Below, in pieces: positions 21,432 to 29,318 of a stretch of DNA of 64,000 bases (position 1 is its first letter; each line of letters starts with the position of its first letter). Origin of the DNA: Dongia sedimenti (GTDB lineage: Bacteria; Pseudomonadota; Alphaproteobacteria; Dongiales; Dongiaceae); the NCBI GenBank assembly GCA_030715195.1, contig JAUYVI010000005.1, positions 558,001 to 622,000 on the forward strand, read 5' to 3'. A program made the position numbers and the translations under genes. A model generated the notes under the pieces. The model saw nothing but the letters and a program-made list of their open reading frames with translations, was not told where the DNA came from and searched no databases.

Positions 21432-22535
21432 TTAAGCCGAGACGACTTGGCCGTTGGTGACCGGGCCACTCTTGATGGGGATTGCCGCTTCCAGCGCGGC
21501 ATTGCGCGCGGGGCCGCTCATCAGGCTCATCAGTATCCCTTCGCGCACGCCGCGATCCGCGACGCGGAGACGCCCCACCGGCCAGAGCCGGCAGATCGCC
21601 GAGAGGATGGCGCAACCCGAGAGCACAAGGTCGGCGCGCTCCATGCCGATGCAGGGGATCTCGGCACGGCCGGCCACGTCGCGGCGGGCGATGTCGCTGC
21701 TGATCCGCTCGACGTCGGCGAAATCGAGATAGGAGCCATCGACCTGGCCGCGGTCGTAGCGCGGCAGGCCGAGGCGGATGCCGGCCAAGGTCGTCACCGT
21801 GCCGGAGGTGCCGAGCATCTGCACTTCGCCGGCGCCGATCGCGCGGCCGGCGCTGATCGCGCGGTGCAGCGGGTCGAGGTGGTCGGCGACCAGGTCGACC
21901 ATGCGCTGATAGAAGATTTCGGCATCCTCGCCCGGCTGCGGCTCGGCGCCGAACCGCTCGGTCATCGAGACGACGCCCAGCGGGACCGAGTGCCAGGCGA
22001 CCATCTCCGGCGGCAGGTTCGGGCGGAAGCGCAGCCAGCCGAGCTCGGTCGAGCCGCCGCCGATGTCGAAGACAATCGCGTAAGGACGGTGCTTGTCGAG
22101 CAACGGCAGGCAACCCTTGAAGGCAAGCTGTGCTTCCTCGCCGGTCGAGATGATGTCGAGCCGCACGCCGGTCTCGGCCAGGCTGCGGCCGACGAAATCG
22201 GCGCAGTTGTCGGCGCGGCGGCAGGCCTCGGTCGCGACGGCGCGGGACAGCGTCACGCCGCGCCGCGCCATCTTGCCGGCGCAGATCTTCAGGGCTTCCA
22301 GGGTGCGGCTGATGGCGGCTTCGGACAGCCGGCCGGTCTGCGAGACACCCTCGCCGAGGCGGACGATGCGGGAGAAGGCGTCGATCACATGGAATCCCGA
22401 CCCGGCATGCCGGGCCACCAGGAGCCGGCAATTGTTGGTGCCGAGATCGAGCGCGGCCATGATTTCGCCGGGCTTGGCGGCGCGCGCAAACACCGGCTGC
22501 GCAGCCTCCGCCGGACCGGAAAGGCCCGTAATCAC
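21432..22535 (-). CDS. ppx: Ppx/GppA family exopolyphosphatase
   Basis: A 367-residue protein of the ASKHA phosphotransferase fold. Signature motifs are A-L-D-L-G-T-N-N-C-R-L-L-V (phosphate 1, about 28-40), S-T-G-E-E-A-Q-L-A-F-K-G, and D-I-G-G-G-S-T-E-L (phosphate 2). It hydrolyses polyphosphate or pppGpp; the short single-domain form is typical of alphaproteobacteria. The start is GTG 22535. It is the first gene of a two-gene unit with rlmE. The roughly 320 bp between its start and tRNA-Gln hold no other gene. Confidence 0.9.
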   Translation of the reverse strand: MITGLSGPAEAAQPVFARAAKPGEIMAALDLGTNNCRLLVARHAGSGFHVIDAFSRIVRLGEGVSQTGRLSEAAISRTLEALKICAGKMARRGVTLSRAVATEACRRADNCADFVGRSLAETGVRLDIISTGEEAQLAFKGCLPLLDKHRPYAIVFDIGGGSTELGWLRFRPNLPPEMVAWHSVPLGVVSMTERFGAEPQPGEDAEIFYQRMVDLVADHLDPLHRAISAGRAIGAGEVQMLGTSGTVTTLAGIRLGLPRYDRGQVDGSYLDFADVERISSDIARRDVAGRAEIPCIGMERADLVLSGCAILSAICRLWPVGRLRVADRGVREGILMSLMSGPARNAALEAAIPIKSGPVTNGQVVSA

Positions 22536-22773
22536 CGTTCAACTCCCAAGTCCGGGTCGCCGCCGCCGCGCTTGGCCCGGGACCTTCCCGGACCGCCGCC
22601 GGCCGCTCTCGCGCCTGGACCGTTCCAGCGCCGATCCTACACGGAACCGTCCATAAAATGAAGGATTTGGGACGGGCCTTCAGCCGGCCGGCCCCGCGCT
22701 CCGGCGGAAATGCGCCGGATTCCGGGCTTTCCTGCCCCGAAACCGGCTTCGGAGCGGGGCCGCGAATGGCGGG

Positions 22774-22801
22774 TTGAAACTCGAGAGTCGAGGCGATAAA
22801 T
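22774..22801 (+). promoter_or_regulatory. Possible sigma-70 type promoter for tRNA-Gln
   Basis: TTGAAA at 22774-22779 and ATAAAT at 22796-22801, separated by 16 bases, lie about 58 bp upstream of the tRNA on the same strand. A CTCGA/TCGAG palindrome fills part of the spacer. It is the best match in the spacer but rests on sequence resemblance alone. Confidence 0.4.
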
Positions 22802-22859
22802 TCCGCCCGCTTCCGCCGGCCCGGCCACCTTATATGTGGCGCCGGGCCGAGGCCCCTGC

Positions 22860-22933
22860 TGGGGGATCGTCTAGCGGTAGGACTACGGACTCTGACTCCG
22901 TCAACCCTGGTTCGAATCCAGGTCCCCCAGCCA
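22860..22933 (+). tRNA. tRNA-Gln (anticodon CUG)
   Basis: A 74-base cloverleaf with encoded CCA. The acceptor arms TGGGGGA (22860-22866) and TCCCCCA (22923-22929) pair fully, with discriminator G22930 and CCA at 22931-22933. The anticodon stem ACGGA/TCCGT encloses the loop CTCTGAC, giving anticodon CTG (reads CAG, Gln). The T-arm has CCTGG-TTCGAAT-CCAGG. It marks the left edge of an AT-richer accessory stretch, as tRNA genes often do. Confidence 0.96.
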
Positions 22934-23187
22934 AACTTTTCAGTCACTTAGATCATCGCGAGCTATCTTAGGCTCCCCCTAGGCTCCCGAAAGGGCATAC
23001 TCGCTATCGTCAAACGAGGGCTTCCCCCGATTTCTTGAGAAGCATCTACACTTCTTGAGATGCGTCTATTTGAGTAAGCTTGCCTGCGCCAAGAACGAGG
23101 CGATTCGGGGGCGTTGCTGGTCGGACCGCAAAGCTCTGATCTGGGGAATCTATTGGTGCTAATCGCTTTCAAGTTCTGGTAGGGCGG

Positions 23188-24174
23188 ATGTCGCGAGCAG
23201 ACCTTCTCGTTAATTTGGTGAAAGCTGGAAGCGAAGGCGATCAGCAGCTTTTGAGGACCACTGTCGAAGCGATGGTGGCCGAAGAGCGTGCAAAGCATCA
23301 CCACCAGCTCGCGGATAAGCTCGCTGAAAATCTTCGATCTCCTAAGGTCCGACATGAACCGCGAGAAGTGTCTCGGTCGTTCGACGGAGGACACGGCGGC
23401 CTACTTTTCGAAGTCGAGCCCAAGCGAACTCTCGAATCACTTCAGCTGCCGGATGCGGTGCGGGACGCTAGCCGGGAATTGATCGAGGAACAGCATAGGC
23501 GCGATCTACTGCGATCGTACGCCATCGAACCCAGACATCGAGTGCTTCTGAGTGGCGATCCGGGAAACGGCAAGACGTCTCTCGCGGAAGCTATCGCAAC
23601 CGAGTTGATGGTACCGCTGTTCGTAGTTCGATATGAGGCCGTTATTGGTAGCTTTCTCGGCGAGACGAGCGGCCGCTTAAAAAAATTGTTCGACTTTGTG
23701 CGCACTCATCACTGCGTCCTATTCTTCGATGAGTTCGACACCCTGGGAAAAGAGCGCGGCGATACTCATGAAACCGGCGAAATTAAGCGAGTCGTAAGCT
23801 CTCTTCTTCTCCAAATTGATGCACTTCCAAGTCACGTTGTTGTCGTCACTGCGACCAATCATGCCGAGCTTCTCGATCGTGCTGTTTGGCGACGCTTCCA
23901 ACTTCGACTGGCGCTTCCTCGGCCGACGCCGGCACAAAAGGAAGAGTGGTTTAAGAGACTACAATCAAACCTTGGAATCTCTTTGGGTATCTCGCCTAAG
24001 CTGCTGGCTTCTAAGGTTCCAGCGTCCAGCTTTTCTGATCTTGAGCAGTTCTCGGAAGATGTTCAGAGAAGATTCGTCCTCGCTCTTCCGGACGCAAATA
24101 TCAAAAACATCGTGGCGGCGAGGCTTCGTCAATGGGCAACTCGCTACACCGTCAAGGATAAAAAGGCGGGCTAA
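23188..24174 (+). CDS. ietA: AAA+ ATPase of an IetAS-type system
   Basis: A 328-residue FtsH/Cdc48-like AAA+ protein. Walker A is S-G-D-P-G-N-G-K-T-S at about 121-130, Walker B C-V-L-F-F-D-E-F-D-T-L at about 175-185, sensor 1 T-A-T-N-H, and an arginine-finger-like W-R-R-F. The N-terminal 100 residues are charged and helical. The S8 protease gene starts three bases after its stop. AAA ATPase plus subtilisin-like protease is the IetAS module, first described for Ti plasmid maintenance and later as anti-phage defence. It starts 254 bp downstream of tRNA-Gln. Composition is AT-richer than the core genes to the left. Confidence 0.85.
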   Translation: MSRADLLVNLVKAGSEGDQQLLRTTVEAMVAEERAKHHHQLADKLAENLRSPKVRHEPREVSRSFDGGHGGLLFEVEPKRTLESLQLPDAVRDASRELIEEQHRRDLLRSYAIEPRHRVLLSGDPGNGKTSLAEAIATELMVPLFVVRYEAVIGSFLGETSGRLKKLFDFVRTHHCVLFFDEFDTLGKERGDTHETGEIKRVVSSLLLQIDALPSHVVVVTATNHAELLDRAVWRRFQLRLALPRPTPAQKEEWFKRLQSNLGISLGISPKLLASKVPASSFSDLEQFSEDVQRRFVLALPDANIKNIVAARLRQWATRYTVKDKKAG

Positions 24175-24177
24175 CGG

Positions 24178-26775
24178 ATGGCTGAGGGGGATTTTCCGCT
24201 GCTGGTCTTTGCCGAACCAGTCGCTGCAACTAAGAGTAACTTATCCGGCGGACCGACTCGCATTCATTTCCCCCCGATCGGTCGCCAACGCGCGCGGATT
24301 GCCCCGCAGCTAGCTGCCTTGAGCGATGCGTTCGAAGCAAAGCGTCTAAGGCTCCAGCAAGAGGCGCCAATTGAGAATCCCGAACTGGTGCTGGTGCTGG
24401 AAATCGCGGGGGACGTGCAAAATTTCGCGAAAGCGGTGCGGAGAGTGCCAGACCTAGATTGGTTAGTGGAGTGGGCAGAGGACAACGTCGCACCAGACGA
24501 CGACTTCTACGATGAGGACGACATTAACAAAGCGTTCTCCGGAAGACTCTTTCTCTTGGGCAGCAATGCCGAGGCCCTCAACCAGCTCTTAAATCTATGG
24601 AACCGTTACGAGGCCAATCCGGACCTGAAGTTTGACAGGGGCTACGCCCCGTTCAAGCACGTCTTTGCTCAACTGAAAAAAATTCGCCCGTGGGGTGTGG
24701 CGGATCGGATCGGGCTTGATATGCGGGCCTACTGGCAAGAGCAAGTCGACTTCGGCTCTCCTCAGATTCGGTTTGAGATTGAAGCTTGGTACTTCGGGTC
24801 AGTTGCGAAGGAGGGTGCATCGAGAGATGAAATCAGGGCGCTAGTAGCGCGCCTTAACGGACGGGTCATCGGCGAGACGATCATTGACGAGATTGCATAT
24901 CACGGCCTTCTCGTCGAACTAACCAGCGACGCAATTGGTCAGATACTTGCTGGGAACTATCCGGAACTCGTCCTCTCGGACCGGATCATGTTCTTTCGCC
25001 CGCGAGCTCAGTCGATCGCCGGCGGAGGCGAAGAGGGTGGCGCAGTGGTGCCCCTTCCGGCTCCTCCGGTACAGGCGGGCTTGCCAGTCGTTGCGCTGCT
25101 AGACGGGCTGCCTATGGCCAACCATGCGCTGTTAGCCGGTCGCCTATCTATCGATGATCCGGATGGGTGGAGTGCGGACTACGAGGCAAAAGATCGAGTC
25201 CACGGGACCGCGATGGCATCACTAATCTTGCACGGTGAGTTAGATGAGAACTCGACTCCTTTCAACCGCGCACTCTATGTGAGGCCAGTTTTACGTCCAA
25301 ATCCAGCCGATGTGATGAATCCCCGAAGGGTTGAAACCTCGCCCGACGACACGTTGCTTATCGACCTAATTCATCGTGCAGTGAAAAGAATTTTCGATGG
25401 AGATCAAGGGGAGGCGCCTGCGGCTCCCTCAGTGAGGGTGATCAACCTTTCCATTGGCGATCTGAACCGTGTCTTTATGGGGCAGCTATCGCCATGGGCC
25501 CGTCTACTCGACTGGCTCTCTTACGAGTTTTCGGTCTTGTTTGTCGTTAGTGCTGGCAATGATGCAAGTGCACTGGCATTGAATTCTCCCCGCGATGGAT
25601 TTGCCGCGTTGAGCATTGCTAACAAAAGGGCGCTAGCGCTTACGGAGTTACTGAGAAACGAAATCGAGCGTCGATTGCTGTCCCCTGCGGAAGCGATCAA
25701 CGTCATCACCGTAGGATCTCTACATTCTGATAGCTCGACCTTCAACCCGGTCGGGGATAGGTTCGATCTATTCAATACCGGCAGTATCAGCCCGATTTCC
25801 CGAATTGGTCCCGGATATAAGCGTTCGGTTAAGCCTGAGATTTTGATGTCCGGCGGACGAATGCTTCACCGCCAGCGATTAGGAGGTGAGGCTGACCAAA
25901 GCATACTGGAGATAGCCAATTCGGTGCTGGCACCAGGTCACCGGGTCGCTGGCCCACCGCTGCAAGGCGGAGCATTCAATGAGAGTTTTTATCGTCGGGG
26001 AACAAGCAACGCGACCGCTCTCGCGAGCCGCGCGGCGGCCCAAATATATGATGTGCTTGAAAACTTGCGAGCCGATCACGGGGCCGAATTGCCGGCGATC
26101 TATGATGCGGTTTTGATCAAGGCCTTGCTTACACATGGCGCCGTCTGGGGTGATGAGCTGCCTCCAAAACTACTCGCCGAGCGCCCACAGTTTGCGGAAA
26201 TTCAAAACGGAAACACTCGCAGGACCAGAGAGAAGGACTTCCTGACTCGCTGGCTCGGTTATGGAGCCGTTGACTACCAGCGTGGTGTGACTTGCACTCC
26301 GGAGCGCGCAACGCTTCTCGGAGTAGGAGAACTAAGAAAGGATGAAGCGCTAGTCTTTTCGGCCCCATTACCACCGAGTCTAGCTGGCAAAGTGATCTGG
26401 CGCCGCGTAATCGTCACCTTAGCGTGGATGTCTCCAATCAACTCTGCCAACCAAAATTACAGGCGGGCAAAGCTGTGGATCACGCCGCCACAGGAACAGC
26501 TAAGGGTCCGCCGAACTGATGTGCACGAAAAGGCACCCCTGCGGGGAACTGTGCAGCACGAGATTCTAGAGGGTGAAGATGCTTTGGCCTTCGTCGATGG
26601 AGCTCGTTTCGAATGCAAGGTAAATTGCAAGGACGACGCGGGACTCAATGGCGACCATGTCATACGCTTTGCGTTGTGCGTATCACTCGAAGTGGCTGTT
26701 GGTGCTGAAGTTTCTGTTTACGAAGAAGTGAGAGACCGCATCATTCCTCCGGTGGATATTCGCCCGCCTGGATAG
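24178..26775 (+). CDS. ietS: Subtilisin-like (S8) serine protease of an IetAS-type system
   Basis: An 865-residue protein without a signal peptide, so probably cytoplasmic. The catalytic triad of family S8 is visible: Asp in V-A-L-L-D-G-L-P (about 309), His in R-V-H-G-T-A-M-A-S-L (about 342) and Ser in R-G-T-S-N-A-T-A-L-A-S (about 610); the oxyanion Asn is likely in V-S-A-G-N-D-A-S. The N-terminal 290 residues and C-terminal 200 residues are specific to this protease group. It forms a tight operon with the AAA+ gene. The ATPase is thought to restrain or direct the protease; targets are unknown. Confidence 0.87.
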   Translation: MAEGDFPLLVFAEPVAATKSNLSGGPTRIHFPPIGRQRARIAPQLAALSDAFEAKRLRLQQEAPIENPELVLVLEIAGDVQNFAKAVRRVPDLDWLVEWAEDNVAPDDDFYDEDDINKAFSGRLFLLGSNAEALNQLLNLWNRYEANPDLKFDRGYAPFKHVFAQLKKIRPWGVADRIGLDMRAYWQEQVDFGSPQIRFEIEAWYFGSVAKEGASRDEIRALVARLNGRVIGETIIDEIAYHGLLVELTSDAIGQILAGNYPELVLSDRIMFFRPRAQSIAGGGEEGGAVVPLPAPPVQAGLPVVALLDGLPMANHALLAGRLSIDDPDGWSADYEAKDRVHGTAMASLILHGELDENSTPFNRALYVRPVLRPNPADVMNPRRVETSPDDTLLIDLIHRAVKRIFDGDQGEAPAAPSVRVINLSIGDLNRVFMGQLSPWARLLDWLSYEFSVLFVVSAGNDASALALNSPRDGFAALSIANKRALALTELLRNEIERRLLSPAEAINVITVGSLHSDSSTFNPVGDRFDLFNTGSISPISRIGPGYKRSVKPEILMSGGRMLHRQRLGGEADQSILEIANSVLAPGHRVAGPPLQGGAFNESFYRRGTSNATALASRAAAQIYDVLENLRADHGAELPAIYDAVLIKALLTHGAVWGDELPPKLLAERPQFAEIQNGNTRRTREKDFLTRWLGYGAVDYQRGVTCTPERATLLGVGELRKDEALVFSAPLPPSLAGKVIWRRVIVTLAWMSPINSANQNYRRAKLWITPPQEQLRVRRTDVHEKAPLRGTVQHEILEGEDALAFVDGARFECKVNCKDDAGLNGDHVIRFALCVSLEVAVGAEVSVYEEVRDRIIPPVDIRPPG

Positions 26776-27101
26776 GCGCAACGTCCCGAAACAGATGTCG
26801 TGCGACGCGCCAAGGCGGGCTATAGGCTTATGATGGCCGCCACCGCGCTGGCAGCAATTCGCCCTTGATCTGGACTGGATGCCCAGATTCAGATGTGCGC
26901 TAAACCGCTTCGCGGTAGGAAGCGGCCGATGAGATCAATCGAGCAGGAAATTTCAAAGTACGGCTCAACAGGGCCGTTTTAGATACGTCGCACAAGATTA
27001 CCTTCGCGACTTGGCGCGATAGGGGAGTTACCCGGCGATACGAAATAGCGCTGTTCGTTGACTAGTTTGTTGAAGAGAGCCGGCGGGTTCGTCGCTGCTA
27101 A
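26776..27101. other. 326-bp spacer after ietS
   Basis: No gene is supported. It lies between the stop of ietS (plus) and the stop of the membrane protein gene (minus), so both transcripts end here. A short CCGC-TTC-GCGG hairpin near 26907-26917 is the only structure seen, with no T-run. No repeat of the tRNA-Gln 3' end was recognised. Confidence 0.5.
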
Positions 27102-28070
27102 CTAAGCGACTTTAGGCGGCCAAAGTTTGTCAGATGCTGCTTTCGATACTCTCAGATCTGAATAGGTTGGCTCTGAATCGCCATCATCGCGCTTCGTCAC
27201 CGCGAAGCCGTTCCAGAACTTGTAATCGTTAATGCTGGCCGTATTCCAATATGCCTTCGGGATAAGCACATGGGGCCAAATTTCTAGACCCTCATCTCCC
27301 TCTTCACCGTTCTCAATGCCCCATACCGGCATCCCGTGGATCGCTTGCTGTCTCACCTGAAATAGGAATCTGCCGACCCGCTCTTGGTCCTGGCGCGCAG
27401 TGAACTCAGTGAGCGAAAGAACCCGGAGAGCGAGGTCGCGCACCGTGAGATCCGGTTTGGGGTTTACGTCGGATGACCCTTCACCGCTCGTGAGCGCCTC
27501 TTCAATGTGCGCTGCGAAATCATGCAGCTCACGACGGTAATCGCCGTATTCCGTCAAACTTGAAAACTGCTCAACTGCCAGCGCTATCCCACAGCGATTC
27601 AGAAAATCGCGGCGCAACTGCCGAAGGCTGGGGTTAAGCCAGATAGTGTGGTCAGATACTTCGATCCGTTGGTACCGTGTTATTGCTTCGTCTCTAATCT
27701 GATCCAGCGGCCGATAAGAGGTCAGCAGCTCGGCCAGGGCGCCAACGTCCCGACGGATGCGATCTATTTCCGGATCGGGGAGAGTGGCGGAAGCTCCTGC
27801 TAAGAGAGACAGCGGAGCGGCTTCTGGACGTCCGCTAGTGTCAGCGATAGTTGGTGCCGCCAACTCCTGCGCCTGCTGCTTGCTGAATGCGGTCCTCGCA
27901 ACACGCGCAGCCAAGAGAAGGAAGAACAGAAACAAGAATGCGCCGCCGAACGTCAACGCTTTGGCGACGGAGGGATCAATTTCAAACGCAACTGGAATTG
28001 TCACTAGAGGCACCCCGCCCACAAAAGCGGCCAATGCCAAATACAGAGCAATCCGATATTCGTGTGACAT
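27102..28070 (-). CDS. Two-helix membrane protein of unknown function
   Basis: A 322-residue protein. Two hydrophobic segments at the N-terminus (about 8-28 and 38-58, the latter F-G-G-A-F-L-F-L-F-F-L-L-L-A-A-R-V-A) are followed by a roughly 260-residue cytoplasmic-type helical and mixed domain ending in W-P-H-V-L-I-P-K-A-Y-W-N-T-A-S. No family is recognised. GCAGG sits immediately upstream of ATG 28070. It lies 81 bp downstream of the HTH gene on the same strand and may be co-transcribed with it. Its position next to an IetAS pair suggests an accessory or defence role, but this is inference. Confidence 0.7.
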   Translation of the reverse strand: MSHEYRIALYLALAAFVGGVPLVTIPVAFEIDPSVAKALTFGGAFLFLFFLLLAARVARTAFSKQQAQELAAPTIADTSGRPEAAPLSLLAGASATLPDPEIDRIRRDVGALAELLTSYRPLDQIRDEAITRYQRIEVSDHTIWLNPSLRQLRRDFLNRCGIALAVEQFSSLTEYGDYRRELHDFAAHIEEALTSGEGSSDVNPKPDLTVRDLALRVLSLTEFTARQDQERVGRFLFQVRQQAIHGMPVWGIENGEEGDEGLEIWPHVLIPKAYWNTASINDYKFWNGFAVTKRDDGDSEPTYSDLRVSKAASDKLWPPKVA

Positions 28071-28151
28071 CCTGCGGTTCTCGGCTGCCTACATGGGGAG
28101 TCGCGTAAGCTCCTCCAAGCGAGTTGAGCACGATTTCACGTTCGCTCTGAT

Positions 28152-28631
28152 CTAGTTGGAAGCCGGCCGAATGGAGAAGAGTGAGCCCTGATCAGCGGAA
28201 AATATATTGCCCCATTTGCGAAGTTCATTGATATCAAGCGCTTCATCGCCATCCGCTATGCGTTGCATAGCCGCAATTATCATCTGAGCGAGGATCTTGT
28301 TGTCCTCTTTCTTGAGCCGGACGTTTGCGGTCATGCGCGAGAAAAGCAGCAGCATACCGACTGGAAGTCCCAAGTAATGGGCGTACCTCTCCAGGTCCAC
28401 GTACCGGATAAAGTTTGTGTCGTGCTCGAGATTCTGAATCGAATCTTTTCGAAGGGGTTTGGTTCTGAACCGCGTGCCATGGAGATTCAGAATCTCTGCG
28501 AACTCTTCTTGCGTAGTCCGGTGGCCATGACTCTTGCGAATTGCACCAAGCAACTCAACTAAGCTTCTCGGATTCTTGGGTTTATTATCAGCGGAATTTG
28601 CGTTTGTTCCCGCGTCCTTGGGTTTCTGCAC
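28152..28631 (-). CDS. XRE-like helix-turn-helix regulator
   Basis: A 159-residue protein. A helix-turn-helix of Cro/CI type lies at about residues 25-90 (L-V-E-L-L-G-A-I-R-K-S-H ... T-Q-E-E-F-A-E-I-L ... K-D-S-I-Q-N-L-E-H), followed by G-L-P-V-G-M-L-L-L-F-S-R, as in phage-like repressors. The C-terminal part is helical. It is upstream of the membrane protein gene on the same strand and could control it or itself. The DNA is AT-richer than the core genome. Confidence 0.7.
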   Translation of the reverse strand: MQKPKDAGTNANSADNKPKNPRSLVELLGAIRKSHGHRTTQEEFAEILNLHGTRFRTKPLRKDSIQNLEHDTNFIRYVDLERYAHYLGLPVGMLLLFSRMTANVRLKKEDNKILAQMIIAAMQRIADGDEALDINELRKWGNIFSADQGSLFSIRPASN

Positions 28632-28660
28632 GTTGATTCTCGCTGATTAAGAGCGTTCTC

Positions 28661-28697
28661 CAATAAAAGTAAGCCCGAGCCAAGGTGGCCCGGGCTT
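28661..28697 (-). terminator. Minus-strand rho-independent terminator
   Basis: AAGCCCGAGCC (28671-28681) pairs with GGCCCGGGCTT (28687-28697) over 11 bp with one G-T pair and a 5-base loop. On the minus strand the stem is followed by ACTTTTATT (28670-28662). It would end a minus-strand transcript coming from beyond 28700, where no convincing minus-strand protein gene lies. On the plus strand there is no T-run. Confidence 0.6.
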
Positions 28698-28699
28698 GT

Positions 28700-28835
28700 C
28701 AATATGTGAGACTCAGGTTACCTTCCCGAGTCCAACCAGCTTGGATTAGGTTGGGGGCTGCAGTCCACGTACTTGCAATACGTGCTTGCACGTCCGGTTT
28801 GGTTCCACAGGCACACCTGTTGAGAGGATCGACCC
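28700..28835. ncRNA. Candidate structured RNA or leader region
   Basis: Three consecutive inverted repeats fill the space before the small membrane protein gene: GACTC/GAGTC (28710-28732), CCAAC/GTTGG (28732-28754) and CACGT/ACGTG (28766-28784). If read on the plus strand this is the 5' leader of the 74-codon gene, which then ends at its own terminator (29072-29107). If read on the minus strand it is an RNA ending at the terminator at 28661. The strand cannot be decided from the sequence. Confidence 0.35.
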
Positions 28836-29060
28836 ATGTCCAAACGAAGACGCCGCCCCCGTCGGGGTGGAAGTCAGGCTCATGATGAGCTGACTCCTCA
28901 ACTCGAAAATCCGCGATCAAGGTTCTGGGCGCTGGTCATTACCGCCGTCATTCTCACGACGGTGCTTCTTGGAGAGGCGCTGGTGAAAGCCTTGTTGGCT
29001 GAACCTGCCGCCACAGAACTTCTCCACATGACGCGCGCGAACGAAACAGTCTGTCGATAA
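28836..29060 (+). CDS. Small single-pass membrane protein
   Basis: A 74-residue protein. A highly basic N-terminus (M-S-K-R-R-R-R-P-R-R-G-G), a hydrophilic linker and one membrane helix (F-W-A-L-V-I-T-A-V-I-L-T-T-V-L-L-G, about 30-47) suggest an N-in membrane protein. GAGAGG at 28819-28824 is a fair ribosome binding site for ATG 28836. A good terminator follows at 29072-29107, so this is a short monocistronic unit. No family is recognised. Size and layout resemble small toxic membrane proteins, but nothing proves that. Confidence 0.6.
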   Translation: MSKRRRRPRRGGSQAHDELTPQLENPRSRFWALVITAVILTTVLLGEALVKALLAEPAATELLHMTRANETVCR

Positions 29061-29071
29061 GTATGTGCTCT

Positions 29072-29107
29072 CACCGCCGGCTCGGTCAAGGCTGGCGGTG
29101 CTTTTTT
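29072..29107 (+). terminator. Rho-independent terminator of the small membrane protein gene
   Basis: CACCGCCGGC (29072-29081) pairs with GCTGGCGGTG (29091-29100), with one G-T pair and a 9-base loop, followed by CTTTTTTAG (29101-29109). It lies 12 bp downstream of the stop codon at 29060. This is the clearest plus-strand terminator in the window. Confidence 0.85.
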
Positions 29108-29318
29108 AGCACAAAATGGTGGATAAGTGCTAATCAAGCGCCCCCCAGGCCCTCGGCACTGCGACTTAGAACATACGAACGCTCATGGCGCAAGAGTATC
29201 GAAAATTGTCTTTTTATTCAATTACTTATAGAAAATCGACTTGGCCGCGTCGACGCGGAATTCCCATGTTCTCCGCGTCGCGGCAAGCGCTGGCACAGCC
29301 ACGCTATTCCAACTGCGC

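Noticed and set aside
28699-28920. Minus-strand 73-codon frame ending just before the terminator at 28661-28697
   Set aside because: It has only a TTG start without a ribosome binding site, no recognisable motif, and overlaps the better supported plus-strand gene at 28836; an RNA is equally possible.
22860-29107. Integrated element with att sites at tRNA-Gln
   Set aside because: No integrase gene and no recognisable repeat of the tRNA 3' end were seen in the window; the island remains only a compositional inference.
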